64,000 bases of DNA from Apium graveolens. Its lineage: Eukaryota > Streptophyta > Magnoliopsida > Apiales > Apiaceae. The notes under the pieces were generated by a model that saw only the letters and a program-made list of their open reading frames with translations, was not told the DNA's origin and searched no databases. Of the stretch, positions 34,865 to 45,614 are shown one piece after another. The translations under genes were made by a program, and so were the position numbers. Numbering within the stretch: the first letter of the stretch is position 1; each line of letters starts with the position of its first letter. Location: NCBI RefSeq assembly GCF_009905375.1, contig NW_027420810.1:1-64000 (forward strand). Direction: 5' to 3'.

Positions 34865-35330
34865 AGAAGAATATTGGGTTCTCTATTTTGATGGAGCATC
34901 AAAAACAAATTCCAGTGGAGCAGGGTTGGTTTTGCAAAGCCCTGATGGGTTCTTAATTGAGTATGCTATGAAGCTAGACTTCCCAACCACAAACAATGAG
35001 GCAGATATGAAGCCCTGATAGCTGGCCTTGGTCTAGCTGGGACACTTAGAGTCAAAAACTTAAAGGTCCGTGGAGACTCGAGGCTGATCATATCCCAGGT
35101 AAAGGGAGAATTTGAGGCAAGGGATGATACGATGGCTAAGTATGTCCGCCTAGTAAGGGCTGTGATGACCCAATTTAATGAATGCCATGTTGAACACATT
35201 CCAAGGGAAGAAAATGCTAAGGCAGATGCGCTATCAAAGTTTGCTTCATCTGAGATAGAAGAAAGTTCAGGAAGTGTGTACTTCCGTGTTTTGAAGACAC
35301 GAAGCATAGATGTTAAGCTTGTGGCTCCCA
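34865..35330 (+). pseudogene. Tat-F second RNase H (archaeal-type)
   Basis: YWVLYFDGASKTNSSGAGLV with the first catalytic Asp, then TTNNEAD (Glu), a one-base deletion near 35005, GDSRLIISQVKGEFEA (Asp) and HIPREENAKADALSKFAS (last Asp). This RVT_3-like domain between the first RNase H and integrase is the hallmark of the Tat lineage. Its four catalytic acidic positions are all visible; only the frameshift breaks it. Confidence 0.9.
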
Positions 35331-35499
35331 TAGGCCTGGGGACGTCATGGATTGATCCCATCAAGGCTCACATTCAAACCGATTGGTTGCCAAGCGATGC
35401 AACTGAAGCACGGAAGTTAACTGTTCGAGCACTAAGGTACTCTTTGATAGATGGGATTCTTTACAAAAGATCTTTCGTGGTTCCTTACTTGAGGTGTCT

Positions 35500-36576
35500 C
35501 AGGCCCGATGAGGCACGCTTGGCTCTTGAAGAAGTGCATGAAGGTATTTGTGGACAACACTTGGGGGGCAGGGCCTTGGCTCATAAGATAACCGTCTAGG
35601 CTTTTATTGGCCAGAAATGATGGCTGATGCCAAAGAATATGTGAAGAAGTGTGATCGCTGTCAGAAGCATGCACCTGTTGTTAGACAACCCCCGAGATGC
35701 TGACATCTATCAACTCGCCCATTCCCTTTGCTATGTGGGGGATGGATATTCTGGGGCCTTTCCCTATGGCCACGGCACAAAGGAAGTTTCTGATTGTAGC
35801 CATTGATTATTTCACCAAGTGGATTGAAGCCAAACCCTTGGCCAAAATCACAACTAAGCAGGTTGCACAATTCCTGTGGGAAAACATTATGTGCCGATAT
35901 GGAATTCCCCGTATCCTCGTCACTGACAATGGAACACAATTCAACAACGAGGAATTCAAGAAGTATTGTGAAGAAAATGAAATTGAGTTACGGTTCACCT
36001 CTGTGGCTCACCCACAAGCCAATGGGCAAGCGGAAGTAGCAAATCGAATAATCCTGGATGGACTAAAGAAGAGGATCGAGAAGTCAAGAAATAATTGGGT
36101 GGATGAGATACTTCCCATATTATGGGCCTATAGGACTACCTGTAGAGTCACGACAGGAGCAACTCCCTTCATGTTGGCATATGGGGCAGAGTAGTAGTTC
36201 CAGTGGAGATATCACATTCCTCTCCAAGGATTCAGGCTTTCAATGCAGAAGAAAATGAAGAAGGGCAGAGGTTAGCCCTGGATCTAATCGATGAAGTGCG
36301 AGATAAGGCACATGCAAAGATAGTAGAATATCAGAAAAAGGCTTCATTCTACTACAACCTAAGGGTTAAAGAAAGGTTTTTCAAACAAGGTGATCTAGTC
36401 TTGAGGAAGATAGAAGCATCTGGTGTAGGACAAAAAGGGAAGCTTGCCCCGAATTGGGAAGGGCCGTACAGAGTCAAGAGTGTTCAAGGTAGAGGAACCT
36501 ACAAGCTAGAGACTATGGATGGTTTGAAGTCCCGAGAACTTGGCATGCACAAAACCTGAAGGTTTACTATGTGTAG
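35500..36576 (+). pseudogene. Tat-F integrase
   Basis: The zinc region is read across frames: EEVHEGICGQHLGGRALAHK then a frameshift near 35597 and KKCDRCQKHAP-type sequence. The core (35697-36194) has D17 (WGMDILGPFP), D77 (VTDNGTQFNN) and E113 (NGQAEVANR), spaced D,D-35-E. A stop at 36192 follows MLAYGAE. The C-terminal part (36203-36576) carries LRVKERFFKQGDLVLRKI and NWEGPYRVKSV, and in a shifted frame ends with HAQNLKVYYV and a stop at 36574-36576. Confidence 0.92.
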
Positions 36577-36879
36577 GGCAGTGGATACGATTCTCACTGT
36601 CAGATGGCGAGTAGGTTGAAAAGCACCTTGAAGCTTTGCTTGCTTAGGATTTATATGTTTAGTTTTATTACGAAGTTTATTAAGACTTGTGTAAGGGACG
36701 AATCCCAGACAATTTTATGAAATTCATAGTTCTTCAAAGTATGTTTGGCCTAACAATAAAAACCAAATGCATGGATGCAAGCATAAAGGTGATAAATAAA
36801 ATAGATCTGATAAATATTACAAGAAGTTCGATAAATAAAGTCTCAAAAATAAGACAAGCCACGCAGGGCTGAAAAAGCT
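36577..36879. other. Tat-F spacer between integrase and the antisense gene
   Basis: About 300 bp AT-rich. No coding signal on either strand; it would hold the 3' ends of the two converging transcription units. No terminator can be named. Confidence 0.5.
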
Positions 36880-37432
36880 CTAAGGAGCTGAGGTACCCTC
36901 GGCATCCATATCATCGTCCTCTCCGCTCTCGCTGGATGTCTCTGTCGTCTCGGAGGAGGAGGAAGAGCTATCGTCCTCAGCAGGTCTGGAAGAAGACTCG
37001 GGAGGAGGAAGGAGTGGATCCTGAGGAACATGATCCGAGACAACTACTCGGGTACGAAACCTCTGTAGCAAAGCCTCGTCATCAGGGCAGACATAGTCCG
37101 CCGGGTTAATATCAGGACAAGCCTCGTTCACGGTCCCAAGGGCCGTGTCCCAACCAGTCCTAAAAAACCCGGGAAAGACTGAATCATCCCTAATCCTCAT
37201 GGATTGGGCAAACTCCTCCGAGTCCAGATAGTTGTCTATAGCTTTATCCTTCTCCGCCCGAAGTACCACCAGCTCGGCGGTTAGACTCTCCGAGTTCTTC
37301 CTCCTTGCGCTTGAGCTTCTTCTCCAGGGTAGCATACTTCTTCTGTTGCCTCCTAAGGGCATTATCGGCCTTATCAGAAGCCCGCTTCCATGACTCGGCT
37401 TGCCTCACAGCGCCTTGAAAATAGGCGTTAGA

Positions 37433-37513
37433 CTGAAACAAAGCAATCAACAAAGTATAAGGCAAGAAAATGCTACAAGAATGAAAGATAAGTTCAAAAG
37501 AGAGAAGGCATAC
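37433..37513 (-). other. Intron of the antisense gene (81 bp)
   Basis: On the minus strand: exon ...CTGGCTTCG, donor GTATGCC, pyrimidine-rich tail TTGATTGCTTTGTTTCAG, exon TCTAACGCC. Coding sequence on both sides belongs to the same protein (GAQSLAS, then SNAYFQGAV). Confidence 0.65.
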
Positions 37514-37682
37514 CGAAGCCAGAGACTGGGCTCCCATGAGCTTAATCCTCTCAAGGTCAGGGGTGGCCACCACGTCAGTAAAGTCCTTGGGAGTCACGCT
37601 ATGGTAGGACCAATCCCAAGCATGCTTCGTGGAACCAACCACGGTATCCCCTCGGCGGAATCCCCAGAGAGGCTGAAAGGCG

Positions 37683-37728
37683 CCTGTAGCAGCAGCAGCA
37701 GCAGCAGAGCAGGGGCAGCAGCAGCAGT
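37683..37728. repeat. GCA/CAG trinucleotide repeat
   Basis: An interrupted run of CAG/GCA triplets. It lies in the antisense-gene exon near the point where its frame shifts, so repeat-length change may explain the break. Confidence 0.7.
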
Positions 37729-37898
37729 GATAGGAGCACTATCCCTCAACTCCTTCAGTTGAAGCCCCCCATAGGCTCTTTGTGCTTTCTCAAGAAGATA
37801 GGCTCTGTCGCCTTTCCCCGGGTGTCTAGGCCTGCGAGCCGAGCTTTCTTCATCCTAGCAGTCTCTTCAACCAGAGGAACATTGTCCTCGTTAATCTC

Positions 37899-37983
37899 CT
37901 TAGCAGCGAAAAAAGCAAAAGACAAAATAAGTGATGTTAATAATGCATGAAATGAAATAAAGATGATAAGGGAAGAAAAATAC
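37899..37983 (-). other. Intron of the antisense gene (85 bp)
   Basis: On the minus strand: donor GTATTTTTC after CTCAACAGG, T-rich body, acceptor GCTGCTAAG, then exon GAGATTAACGAGG encoding EINEDNVPLVEETARMKKAR in an open frame. Confidence 0.6.
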
Positions 37984-38924
37984 CCTGTTGAGAAACAGAG
38001 GATAGTCCCACGTGAATGAGGGAGAACTCCTCTAAGAGAGTCCAGCTGGTAGTAGTGTCGTTGTCCTGAGTAAGCCCATTATAAATAATAGTTTCCTCAG
38101 GAGTTAAGTGAATGGATTTGAGGCTACCATCACTGACCTTCCCGAAGGAAGATCGGAAGAGTGTGCCCCAGTCACCATTCTCCCAACGTAACCCAACGAA
38201 ACTATTCCTCCATTTTGGTTGTTATCAGGAATGGAGGCGCTGTTAAAGATGTTTACTTTTGGGCCTTTGCTTGACATAGACCCAACCACAAATACTGGAA
38301 GAGCTATTATAGCACTGAAAGACCTTCCTAAAAACAGCTAGAAAGAGGAAAGCCCTCCCTAAGGCAGCAGACCATAAAACATAAAATGTTCCTCCAAGCG
38401 TTTGGAGGAAGCTGACACGGGTTGATTTGTAAATCAGCTAAAAGATGAGGAATAAAAGGGTGGAAAGGAAACCTAAGCCCAGCATTAAGGGCATCAGTGT
38501 AAATAAAGAGTGTGTCGGGTCTCCAGTGGCAAGTACGGTCACCACCAGAGACTGGAACTAATCTAAGAGGAGGAAGGACGTTATAACGTGCATTTAGTTT
38601 ATCGAAATCTATGTTGTGCCAAGTATTACAATGATTAAAAGAATCGAGATGTGCAGTGGAGGGATATTCATCCCCCTAGTGTTAATCATATCGATTAAAG
38701 ACATATACGAAGAACGGATCTCGATATCCTTACCTCGTTTTGAAGCCGAGGCTATTTGGCCGCCCTCTCGGAATTCTTATCAGCCATTAGCAAGTTGGAA
38801 AAAGCCTGAAGGAGAGGTTGGAAAGCTAAAGGAGGGGATTTGAGAGAGGAGAAGGTTAAAAAGTTTGAGGAAGGAGTAGAGAGGTGAAATGAGAGGTGTG
38901 AGGAAATCACACTCTCATCCCACC

Positions 38925-38932
38925 TTTATATA
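38925..38932 (-). promoter_or_regulatory. TATA box for the antisense gene
   Basis: Minus-strand CACTATATAAAGG about 140 bp upstream of the antisense ATG. Spacing gives a 5' UTR of roughly 110 bases. It is independent of the LTR promoter. Confidence 0.6.
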
Positions 38933-39359
38933 GTGAAGGAAGGGGTAATGGGCCTTAAAAAGCCCATTTGGGCCCAAAAATAAGAAGGTTCTGGAATTAT
39001 CCAGAGAATTCTAGTAAAAATCAAAAGAAAAACTTGAGTTTTTTCAAGATTCTGGAAGAATCCAGAAAGATATTAGAAGAGTTTGGAATTTGGGCTCAGA
39101 AATGAGTCCCAATTCTAGAAAAACCTTGAAAAAATCAAGCCCAGTTAAGGGCCCAAGTGTTTAAAAAGCCCAGGTAAAAAGGCCTTTGTATTAGGCCCAA
39201 ATGATTTTAGGGGTAAAAAAAAAAGAAAAAAAAAACCCAGTTAAAAACAAAAGTTAGCCCAATAAGGGAGGGGCCCAATTAGCTAAAAACCCATTGAAGG
39301 GATGGTCCCAGAAAATTCAGCCCAAATTAAGGGCCCAGGTCAAATGGATCAAGGTCAAA

Positions 39360-39830
39360 ATAAATATCTTGAACTCTTGACCCCATTCGATCAGAACTTG
39401 CACCAAGATCCTAGCTGAATGCATTGAGGTCGAATTTCCTTCGACCAAGGCTGAAAAAGGGGCTAATTCGGTCAAGAAAAGAATTCTGACCAAAATTCTT
39501 GATCGAAAATACCGGAATAGTTTTTAACCCTGCTTCTTGACCCAGCTCGACCAAGAAACACAAAGAATTCCTGATCGAAAACATCAAGATCGAAATCCTG
39601 TCGACCTGAACAACCAAAGATGGTTAATTCGGTCAAAAAACAAGAATCCTGACCGAAAGGGAAGAAAATCCTAGTCGAAAAAAAAAGAAGTTGGGGGAAA
39701 TCCTGGCCGAAATTCGACCAGGATTCCTGATCGAATGCACCCTGCTCGAAATCCAGTCGACCAAGGCATACTGAAGGTTAATTCGACCAGGATCCTGGTC
39801 GAATGGATTCCTGGTCGAAATCTGTATTAA
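39360..39830 (+). repeat. Dispersed GATCGAAA / GGTCGA repeat block
   Basis: More than a dozen short words of the type TCCTGATCGAAA, TTCGGTCAAGAAA and CTCGACCAAGG in irregular order, partly in inverted orientation to each other. It is non-coding. Confidence 0.65.
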
Positions 39831-39939
39831 AAAAAAAAAAGAAAAAAGGAAAAAAAAAGAAAGAAAAATTCTTGGAAATTACAAAAATAAGGAAATTCCT
39901 TAAAATATTTTCGGAAAAATGCTAATATTTTCAGAAATA

Positions 39940-40170
39940 AGGAATAAATCCAGAAAATAAGGATAAATCCCAGAAATAAAGGGAAAAATCCAGAAAAATA
40001 AGGATAAATCCCAGAAATTAAGAGAAAAATCCAGAAAAGTAAGGATAAATCCCAGAAATTAAGGGAAAAATCCAGAAAAGTAAGGATAAATCCCAGAAAT
40101 TAAGGGAAAAATCCAGAAAAATGAGGATAAATCCTAGAAATTAAGGGAAAAATCCAGAAAATTAGAGAAA
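39940..40170 (+). repeat. Tandem ~42-bp repeat array
   Basis: About five units built from AAATCCAGAAAAGTAAGG, ATAAATCCCAGAAATTAAGG and similar pieces, period close to 42 bp with 1-3 changes per unit. It lies just upstream of the 3' LTR, as in many Tat elements. Confidence 0.8.
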
Positions 40171-40347
40171 AATCCCGGAATTAAGGGAAAAGTTCCTGGA
40201 AATTAAGATAACTCTTGAACAAAAGGAACAATCATTGTAAACGTGTAGGTCGCTCCACACTTTACGCAAAAAGAATCCCTGTAAGGGAATGAATAGACTT
40301 AACTTCTGCGAAACCTAATCAATGTTTCCCAAAAGTTGGGGGGCAAA

Positions 40348-40885
40348 TGATAGGGATAAATAAATCCTGATTACATATAGTTTGGGCTGCAAGGCCCAAT
40401 AAGAAGATGTATGACATTCAGACCAGAAAGGTTAACATGTCGATCAGGCCTGATGGGACAAAGAAGGCCCAAAAACCCTGATTATTTATTAATTTCGTAA
40501 TTAATAAATAAGGGAGAAAAACAGCTATTAAGATAAGTCCTAGTGAGGATATAAATCCTTGTAGATTGGCCTCCAAGGAACCTCATGGGATAAGGAATCA
40601 GCTTCCTACTCCCTAGGACTCCTAAGTCTATCCTAATTCAGAGACTTGACCATCAAGTCTCCTATGCCAAGTCCAATTCAAGGACTCCCACATCTATATA
40701 AGGGGCCTCACCCCACAGATCAGAACTACATTTTTTGACTTGATCCTTGGCAATCAACAAGGTACGTAGGCATCTTGTTAAGGCAGGTTGAGTCACGAAA
40801 CACAAGAGTAGTCAAATCGAGCCTTGAAGCTCACGTTCCTTAGTACTAAATACAACAATTATATATTAGTTTTTAATCCATAACA
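40348..40885 (+). repeat. Tat-F 3' LTR
   Basis: 538 bp, near identical to the 5' LTR apart from scattered changes and the ~19-bp duplication present only in the 5' LTR. GAACA follows at 40886-40890. Confidence 0.93.
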
Positions 40886-40890
40886 GAACA

Positions 40891-41690
40891 CTTGATATCT
40901 CGATAAGTACAAAGGATTATCGATATCTCTAGTACTTCATAATGAGTTTGGCTTGTAGAGGTCTTCAGCTCATCGAGATCTCTAGTCTGCATAACTTCAC
41001 TTGACTTGTAGATATCTCTGAGTTCTCGAATAGATATAGACTTGTCGATAACTCTGAGTTCTCTATTGAAAGAATGACTTGTCGATATCTTCTTGAGTTT
41101 TCGAGTAGCTTTCCTGACTTCTCTATTCCCGGTGGATATTGCTTATCCATTGAGTAGATATATAGCTCATCCATCGAGTAGATATATAGTTCATCCGTCG
41201 AATAGATATTGCTCATCCGTCGAGTAGATGTTGTTCATCCATCGAGTAGATATATAGCTTATCCGTCGAGTAGATATTGCTTATCCGTCGGTACTCTCTA
41301 GAGTTTGAATGACTTCTCGATAAGTCATTCTGGAGTTCTCGAATGACTTCTCTATAACATTAAATTTGTGACTTGTAGAGATCTTGACTTAGAACATTTT
41401 TTTCCAAACAGATTTATTCAACTCCAAGCTTCTTCAAAATTCTTCTGAGGCATGATCTTCTTGATCTTCTTCCAGATCGAATCCTTAGGCTTGATACTGT
41501 ATTAGGAAAAAGATTCCAGTCTGGTCCTTTGCAATTTTACAGACTTTAAGTGTTATAAGTACAGAATACAAATTTAGATAACAATACAACTTACTTAGGG
41601 TTGACCCCAAGCTTAACTGATTACTGAAAATAACTGTTCATTACTGAAAATGACATTGTTAGCTCCTGTAATTTTGACATCATCTATATA
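40891..41690 (-). repeat. Copia-C 5' LTR, distal part
   Basis: Continues the LTR cut by Tat-F. It has repeated GATATCTC and CTCGATAAGT words (40895-41110), then seven or so copies of CATCCGTCGAGTAGATA-like sequence at 41135-41300, the same word as in the SIRE LTRs. The outer LTR end is not certain; a change to plainer sequence occurs near 41690. Confidence 0.65.
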
Positions 41691-41997
41691 TATTACACAT
41701 TTTTATTTATTTGAAGTAGTTGAGCGAATAAAACATTGGCACTTATTGGCCCTCAATAATAAGTCAAAGCAACAAGTGATTTACTGATTCATTTTAGATC
41801 AGGTATTTGTCCGGTTTTGTAATCACAGAACTTTTCAAGAAGGAATGACATTAGCAGCGATCAATAATAAATTAGAATGGACACTAGATCAACGTTCACA
41901 CTCATACCAGCTGAGAATGTATTAAATAATTTAATGTCATTGCACATGGTACCAAATACCACTATTTTCAAGAATCTTTTATTGTTGTGTACGTAAC
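41690..41997. other. Unassigned AT-rich sequence
   Basis: No gene. It contains the first copy of the 54-bp repeat (41749-41802). Confidence 0.5.
41749..41802 (+). repeat. 54-bp direct repeat, copy 1
   Basis: GGCCCTCAATAATAAGTC... recurs at 43465-43518 with about three changes. Together the copies bracket the CACTA-like segment. Confidence 0.85.
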
Positions 41998-43450
41998 ACT
42001 ACAAGAAATCTCATTTTCACCAACAAAAGTTGCTGACGAAAATCTATCTGTTAGCAATTACCAACGGGCTGCCGACCAATTGCAAACTTTTGAAAAGTCG
42101 ATATAACATCAATGGTTTCGCAGCGGATTACAAATGAAAAGTTGAAACAAAATTTTCCATTGGCTAGATCAAAAGTTATAACAAAATTACTAATGAATTG
42201 GAAACAGATATTTAACTACAGAATACTAATAGAATAATAATAATTTACTAACAGATTACTAATGCAATACTAACAACATTGTCCGATGTCAGTTCCACCT
42301 GTCCAACTTGTATTCGGTTAGTAATCGGTTGATAATTATAGATTGATTATCTGTTTTTCCTTATTAATCTGTTATAATTGTAGATCGGTTATATTTATTA
42401 TGTTACTAATATGTAGCAATTCTAGATCGGTCGTGCATATTTTTGTTACTAATCTCTTGTAAAATTTTACATATATATGTCACACCCTACTATATCACAA
42501 CTATAAAATCAATTACAGTGCACATTCTTGTTCATTTTCTTTGCTCTCGCATCTTCTCTCCCACCCTAAAACTATGCAGCCGATTCAATTTCTGTATTCT
42601 CAAGTAGGGCTTGAGTTCTAGCTCTGAATTGATTAAGTTCCTAGTTATTTATCGGCATGTTCATCTTCCTCATTTTTTGTCCCCCTCTTTATTATATTTG
42701 CACACACACAAGTTAAAAAAATATTAACATATTTTTGTTGGGCATTATTTTACAACACAAATCAAGAATTAAAGAAGTTGTTCTCACCATTTGATTCAGT
42801 TACAGAAGGTAATCATCTATGTTTATAAATATATTGATTGTAACTGTAGTTTTGGGTTTTATACATGACTAGTAACTAATTATTGTTGCAGCTAGATTTA
42901 CACCGGATGAAAGAACACAAATGCCAATTGAGTTTGGTTTCGTGACAGCTAGATTGAATGCATTGAGTACTCCTGATTTATTATCAGGCACTAGTATTAA
43001 ATGGTTGAACCAATTTTGTATAAAATATGAGTATTTTGAGGAAGTCCTAAGTTTTGGAAGATTGTATATATTGAGAGTGTTGTATGTACTATTATTGTTG
43101 GTGTTAGAAATAATGTTTATAAAATTATATTTGATTGATTGTAAAATATCTTAACTTTTTTTAATCTTTCATTTTACCTAATTGTGAGTTGTAATTATAA
43201 ATGGAGTTGAATATTTCAAGAGCGAAATGTTATGCGAATGTCATATTAGAAATTGTGATTATTAGCAAGGTCTTTCAATTGATTAACAAGAGATTTTCCG
43301 GCAAAGAATTCAGAACAAAATCGAGGATGGTAAAAGGGTGTGTCAATATAAATGGATATTCAGTTGTCAAAATTCTGATAGTATTTTGTTACCACTTTTA
43401 ACAACAAATTTTCTGTTAGCAGTTTTTTATTCGAATTACCAACCAAATAT
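41998..43450 (+). mobile_element. CACTA-like (EnSpm) DNA-transposon remnant
   Basis: Starts with CACTACAAGAAAT, the classic terminal inverted repeat of plant CACTA elements, followed by CAACAAAAGTTGCTGACG-type subterminal words and repeated ACTAACAGATTACTAAT / GGTTAGTAATCGGT motifs in both orientations (42040-42480). Near 43400-43450 similar words (TTTTCTGTTAGCAG, CCAACCAAATATTCTG) suggest the other subterminal region, but the matching TTTCTTGTAGTG terminus is absent. No transposase is visible; the ORFs at 42921-43154 and 43201-43401 look random. Confidence 0.55.
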
Positions 43451-43464
43451 TCTGTTGGTAGGGT

Positions 43465-43518
43465 GGCCCTCAATAATAAGTCAAAACAACAAGTAATTTA
43501 CTGATTCATCTTTTAGAT
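43465..43518 (+). repeat. 54-bp direct repeat, copy 2
   Basis: Second copy of the repeat at 41749-41802, immediately after the CACTA-like segment. Confidence 0.85.
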
Positions 43519-45170
43519 GAACAAGAACGAATAAGATTTTGGAATTCAGAGCCCTCATAGGCTGCATGAGAAACGACTACCAAAGATTATTTCCCTGGAC
43601 TCGGGCTGTCTGCGGGTCTAAGGATGTTTCATTACTTCACCAGTTAAAATAGATCTCCAATTATTCTGTTTTTCATGTTTCCTCACAGCTTGAGGAAATC
43701 TATATGTGCTGGTAGCAAAGAGGACAATTTTCTTTTGTTGAAAAATTGTGTATTTTTTACTGTTCCCAATTATGTGGTTTTAGTTACGCTTGTGTTAAAA
43801 AATGCTAGGCTATAAAGGTAACACATTTGTATTAGAGAGGATAAGGAATCAATACATATATATTGATTGATGAATGATTTGCTAACAAGTTAAAATGTTG
43901 CAACTTTCGTCTGACTGGTTGGTTGTAGTTAAAGTCGTATTTTTCAAAATAGATTGCTGACTCATTTGGAGAAATAACTTGTTATAAATAAGAACAATGG
44001 TGATTTGATTCTGACCCAGGGTACTATGTTTAAAATGTCTTGGCTAAAAGCATCAACACTATAGCTATTGGCCTTTATACTTGATATATTAGCAGGAATC
44101 AACTGCTGCAGACATGGCCAGACTCAACTGCTGCAGAAGTCTCTACCTTCTTTTCATAATTAATACACCTTCAAAAACTGTTACTAATATGTAAACAGAT
44201 GGTCTCATGTGTTCCAAAGAGCAATGTAAATCCAGCACAATGGTAAGACATGTATACTGACCATAATGTATACTTCATTTGATAAAGTAGATGGATGCAA
44301 AAAGAATGGATCGATGTCCCAACTTAGATGGAACAAAATGCCTTCAAATGCCCAGGATAAAGACCGACAAGCTAGTGTTGATTGAATTTAAAGTACAAAA
44401 ACTTTGGTTCTTCGCATGCATATATTGCTCCATTCCATTCTTAACATCCTTTAGAGCTCAAACCCTTTGTTTGAGAAGGATTGCTATATTCACTACTCAC
44501 CATACACATTTTCTTATACCAATAAATTTTAACTCACTCGGTTTTATTCTAATCTTCCCTGTAACCTCCGTTGTTTTCCACCAACCAAACATAATATAGG
44601 TTTCTAATTCTCTATCTAATTTACCTTGTTAAAGAAACTAGACCAAAATAACACAATATGTGAATCAAATACTAAGGACTTTTTGGACATTCAAATCATC
44701 GTGATAATAAATTAGATCGCAGAACATAACTTTAATCTGCATACCCAAAAAGGTAGGTTCCGTTAAATTTTGTTTATCGGGGCTAGAGGATCTATAACCC
44801 CATTAAGTCAATAACTATTACGGATCTTGAAACGGCTTTGTACATAAAAGTACGAATTTTAACGTCGTATACCTCGCCTATTTTACCGAATTAAAAGCAT
44901 ACAAGTACTTTCAATTACGTATGGGCTAATACAACCGTAAAAGTCTCAGCATGCTAACGGATTCAATAATATGATGAAACAAATTTAGGTCAATGTCTGA
45001 CTGAACGCGAAATCCCTTAAAGAAATGAATAATGATTGTTGAGCCAGCATCAAAAACATTAATAGCTATCGTTTTAAAGTATCCCATGTACCCACAAAAT
45101 AAAAGCAGATACTAGGGTAATTCGCTGAGTTAAATATGCTTAATATTTAGTAAAAGCCCGCCCCTCTTTT
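43519..45170. other. Low-copy-looking intergenic sequence
   Basis: No retroelement domain, LTR boundary or convincing exon is visible. A small duplication TCAACTGCTGCAGA occurs twice near 44098-44138. The 102-codon ORF at 44291-44599 has no family features. This may be part of the original host sequence. Confidence 0.4.
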
Positions 45171-45174
45171 CCAC

Positions 45175-45614
45175 CTCCTTTATGAGTAGGACAAACAAAA
45201 TTTGCTTGCCCACCCATGAGCAAGCTCAAGCTTCAAGGCAACCACCTCTTCCACTAGCTCCACCTGCGCTTCCACCTTCTCTTTCAGATACTTTAACTCT
45301 TCTTCCAGCTCTGCCTTCACTTTCTTCAAGTTGTTAATTGTCTCTTCATGATGATTACAACCGTTCGCGTCACTGTCAACGTCACTGTCAGCATCACAAA
45401 CACATTAGCGTCCTCAGAAACAGTCCCCTCATCTTTGCTCAACTCAACCCCTGTCGTTAAGGGCCTCGAGTCTAAAGGCTGGTTGGAGGCGGGAGGAGCC
45501 ACAGTTATGTCCTCGGTCATTTTTTCGGGAGACGAGTCACCCTTGATAGGCCTCTTGGATGCCGCCATTGACTCCTTTCCAGATAGTAACTTATACACCA
45601 TTAATGCTTGATCT
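45175..45614 (-). pseudogene. Possible host-gene exon, coiled-coil protein, frameshifted
   Basis: Minus strand. A splice-acceptor-like sequence (pyrimidine-rich, then TTTCTGTGCAG) ends at 45615. ATG follows at about 45603 and opens MVYKLLSGKESMAASKRPIK, then a Pro/Ser/Glu-rich stretch (SSPEKMTEDITVAPP). At about 45410 the frame must shift into DADSDVDSDANG, leading to a clear heptad-like coiled coil (NLKKVKAELEEELKYLKEK) and a stop near 45175. I do not recognise the family. With the promoter-like region upstream it may be a truncated host gene; a transposon-derived origin is not excluded. Confidence 0.35.

Larger units (their letters stand above)
36880..38787 (-). pseudogene. Tat-F antisense gene (aORF), spliced, with coiled coil
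   Basis: A minus-strand gene opposite to gag-pol. ATG at 38787 lies about 140 bp after a TATA box. Early sequence (38300-38600), in several frames, includes DTLFIYTDALNAGLRFPFHP and QLPPNAWRN, resembling the plant 'putative gypsy-type transposon' domain (PF04195-like). Two introns have good borders: 37899-37983 (GTATTT...CTAAG) and 37433-37513 (GTATGCC...TTTCAG). The later exons encode a Lys/Glu coiled coil (RRQQKKYATLEKKLKRKEEE) and an acidic Ser-rich tail (DDSSSSSSETTE) ending at 36880. Frameshifts and stops break it, especially in 38300-38780. Extra antisense ORFs are known in Tat elements; their function is unknown. Confidence 0.75.
38940..40347. other. Tat-F 3' non-coding region
   Basis: Repetitive and without genes. 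38940-39350 is rich in GGCCCAA and AGCCCA words; 39360-39830 repeats GATCGAAA and GGTCGA words; 39828-39870 is a purine-only run; 39940-40170 is a tandem array. The polypurine tract GGGGGGCAAA abuts the 3' LTR at 40347. Confidence 0.8.
30299..40885 (+). mobile_element. Tat-F: Ty3-gypsy Tat-lineage retrotransposon (10.6 kb)
   Basis: LTRs at 30299-30854 and 40348-40885, primer site TGGCGCCGTCTGTGGG, gag, protease, RT, RNase H, a second archaeal-type RNase H, integrase, then a long 3' region with an antisense gene and tandem repeats. The second RNase H and the 3' region mark the Tat lineage. A perfect GAACA target duplication shows a clean insertion into the Copia-C LTR. Coding frames are interrupted, several times at homopolymers. 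Confidence 0.95.
27614..41690 (-). mobile_element. Copia-C: gag-only remnant of a second SIRE-like copia family, interrupted by Tat-F
   Basis: A minus-strand element whose primer site (29652-29663) and 5' LTR lie to the right of gag. The LTR (29666-30298) is split by Tat-F at a GAACA target duplication and resumes at 40891. Its far end is uncertain, near 41690. Pol, extra ORF and 3' LTR are missing because the element ends at 27614 against the Tekay LTR. Gag differs clearly from SIRE-A and SIRE-D, so it is another family. Confidence 0.8.

Noticed and set aside
37400..37762. Plus-strand ORF opposite the antisense gene
   Set aside because: The minus strand carries coiled-coil coding with splice sites; this one runs through an intron and the GCA repeat.
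42921..43401. Two small ORFs in the CACTA-like segment
   Set aside because: No similarity to transposase motifs; chance ORFs in AT-rich DNA.
44291..44599. 102-codon plus ORF in the non-LTR island
   Set aside because: No domain, no promoter context and composition like its flanks.
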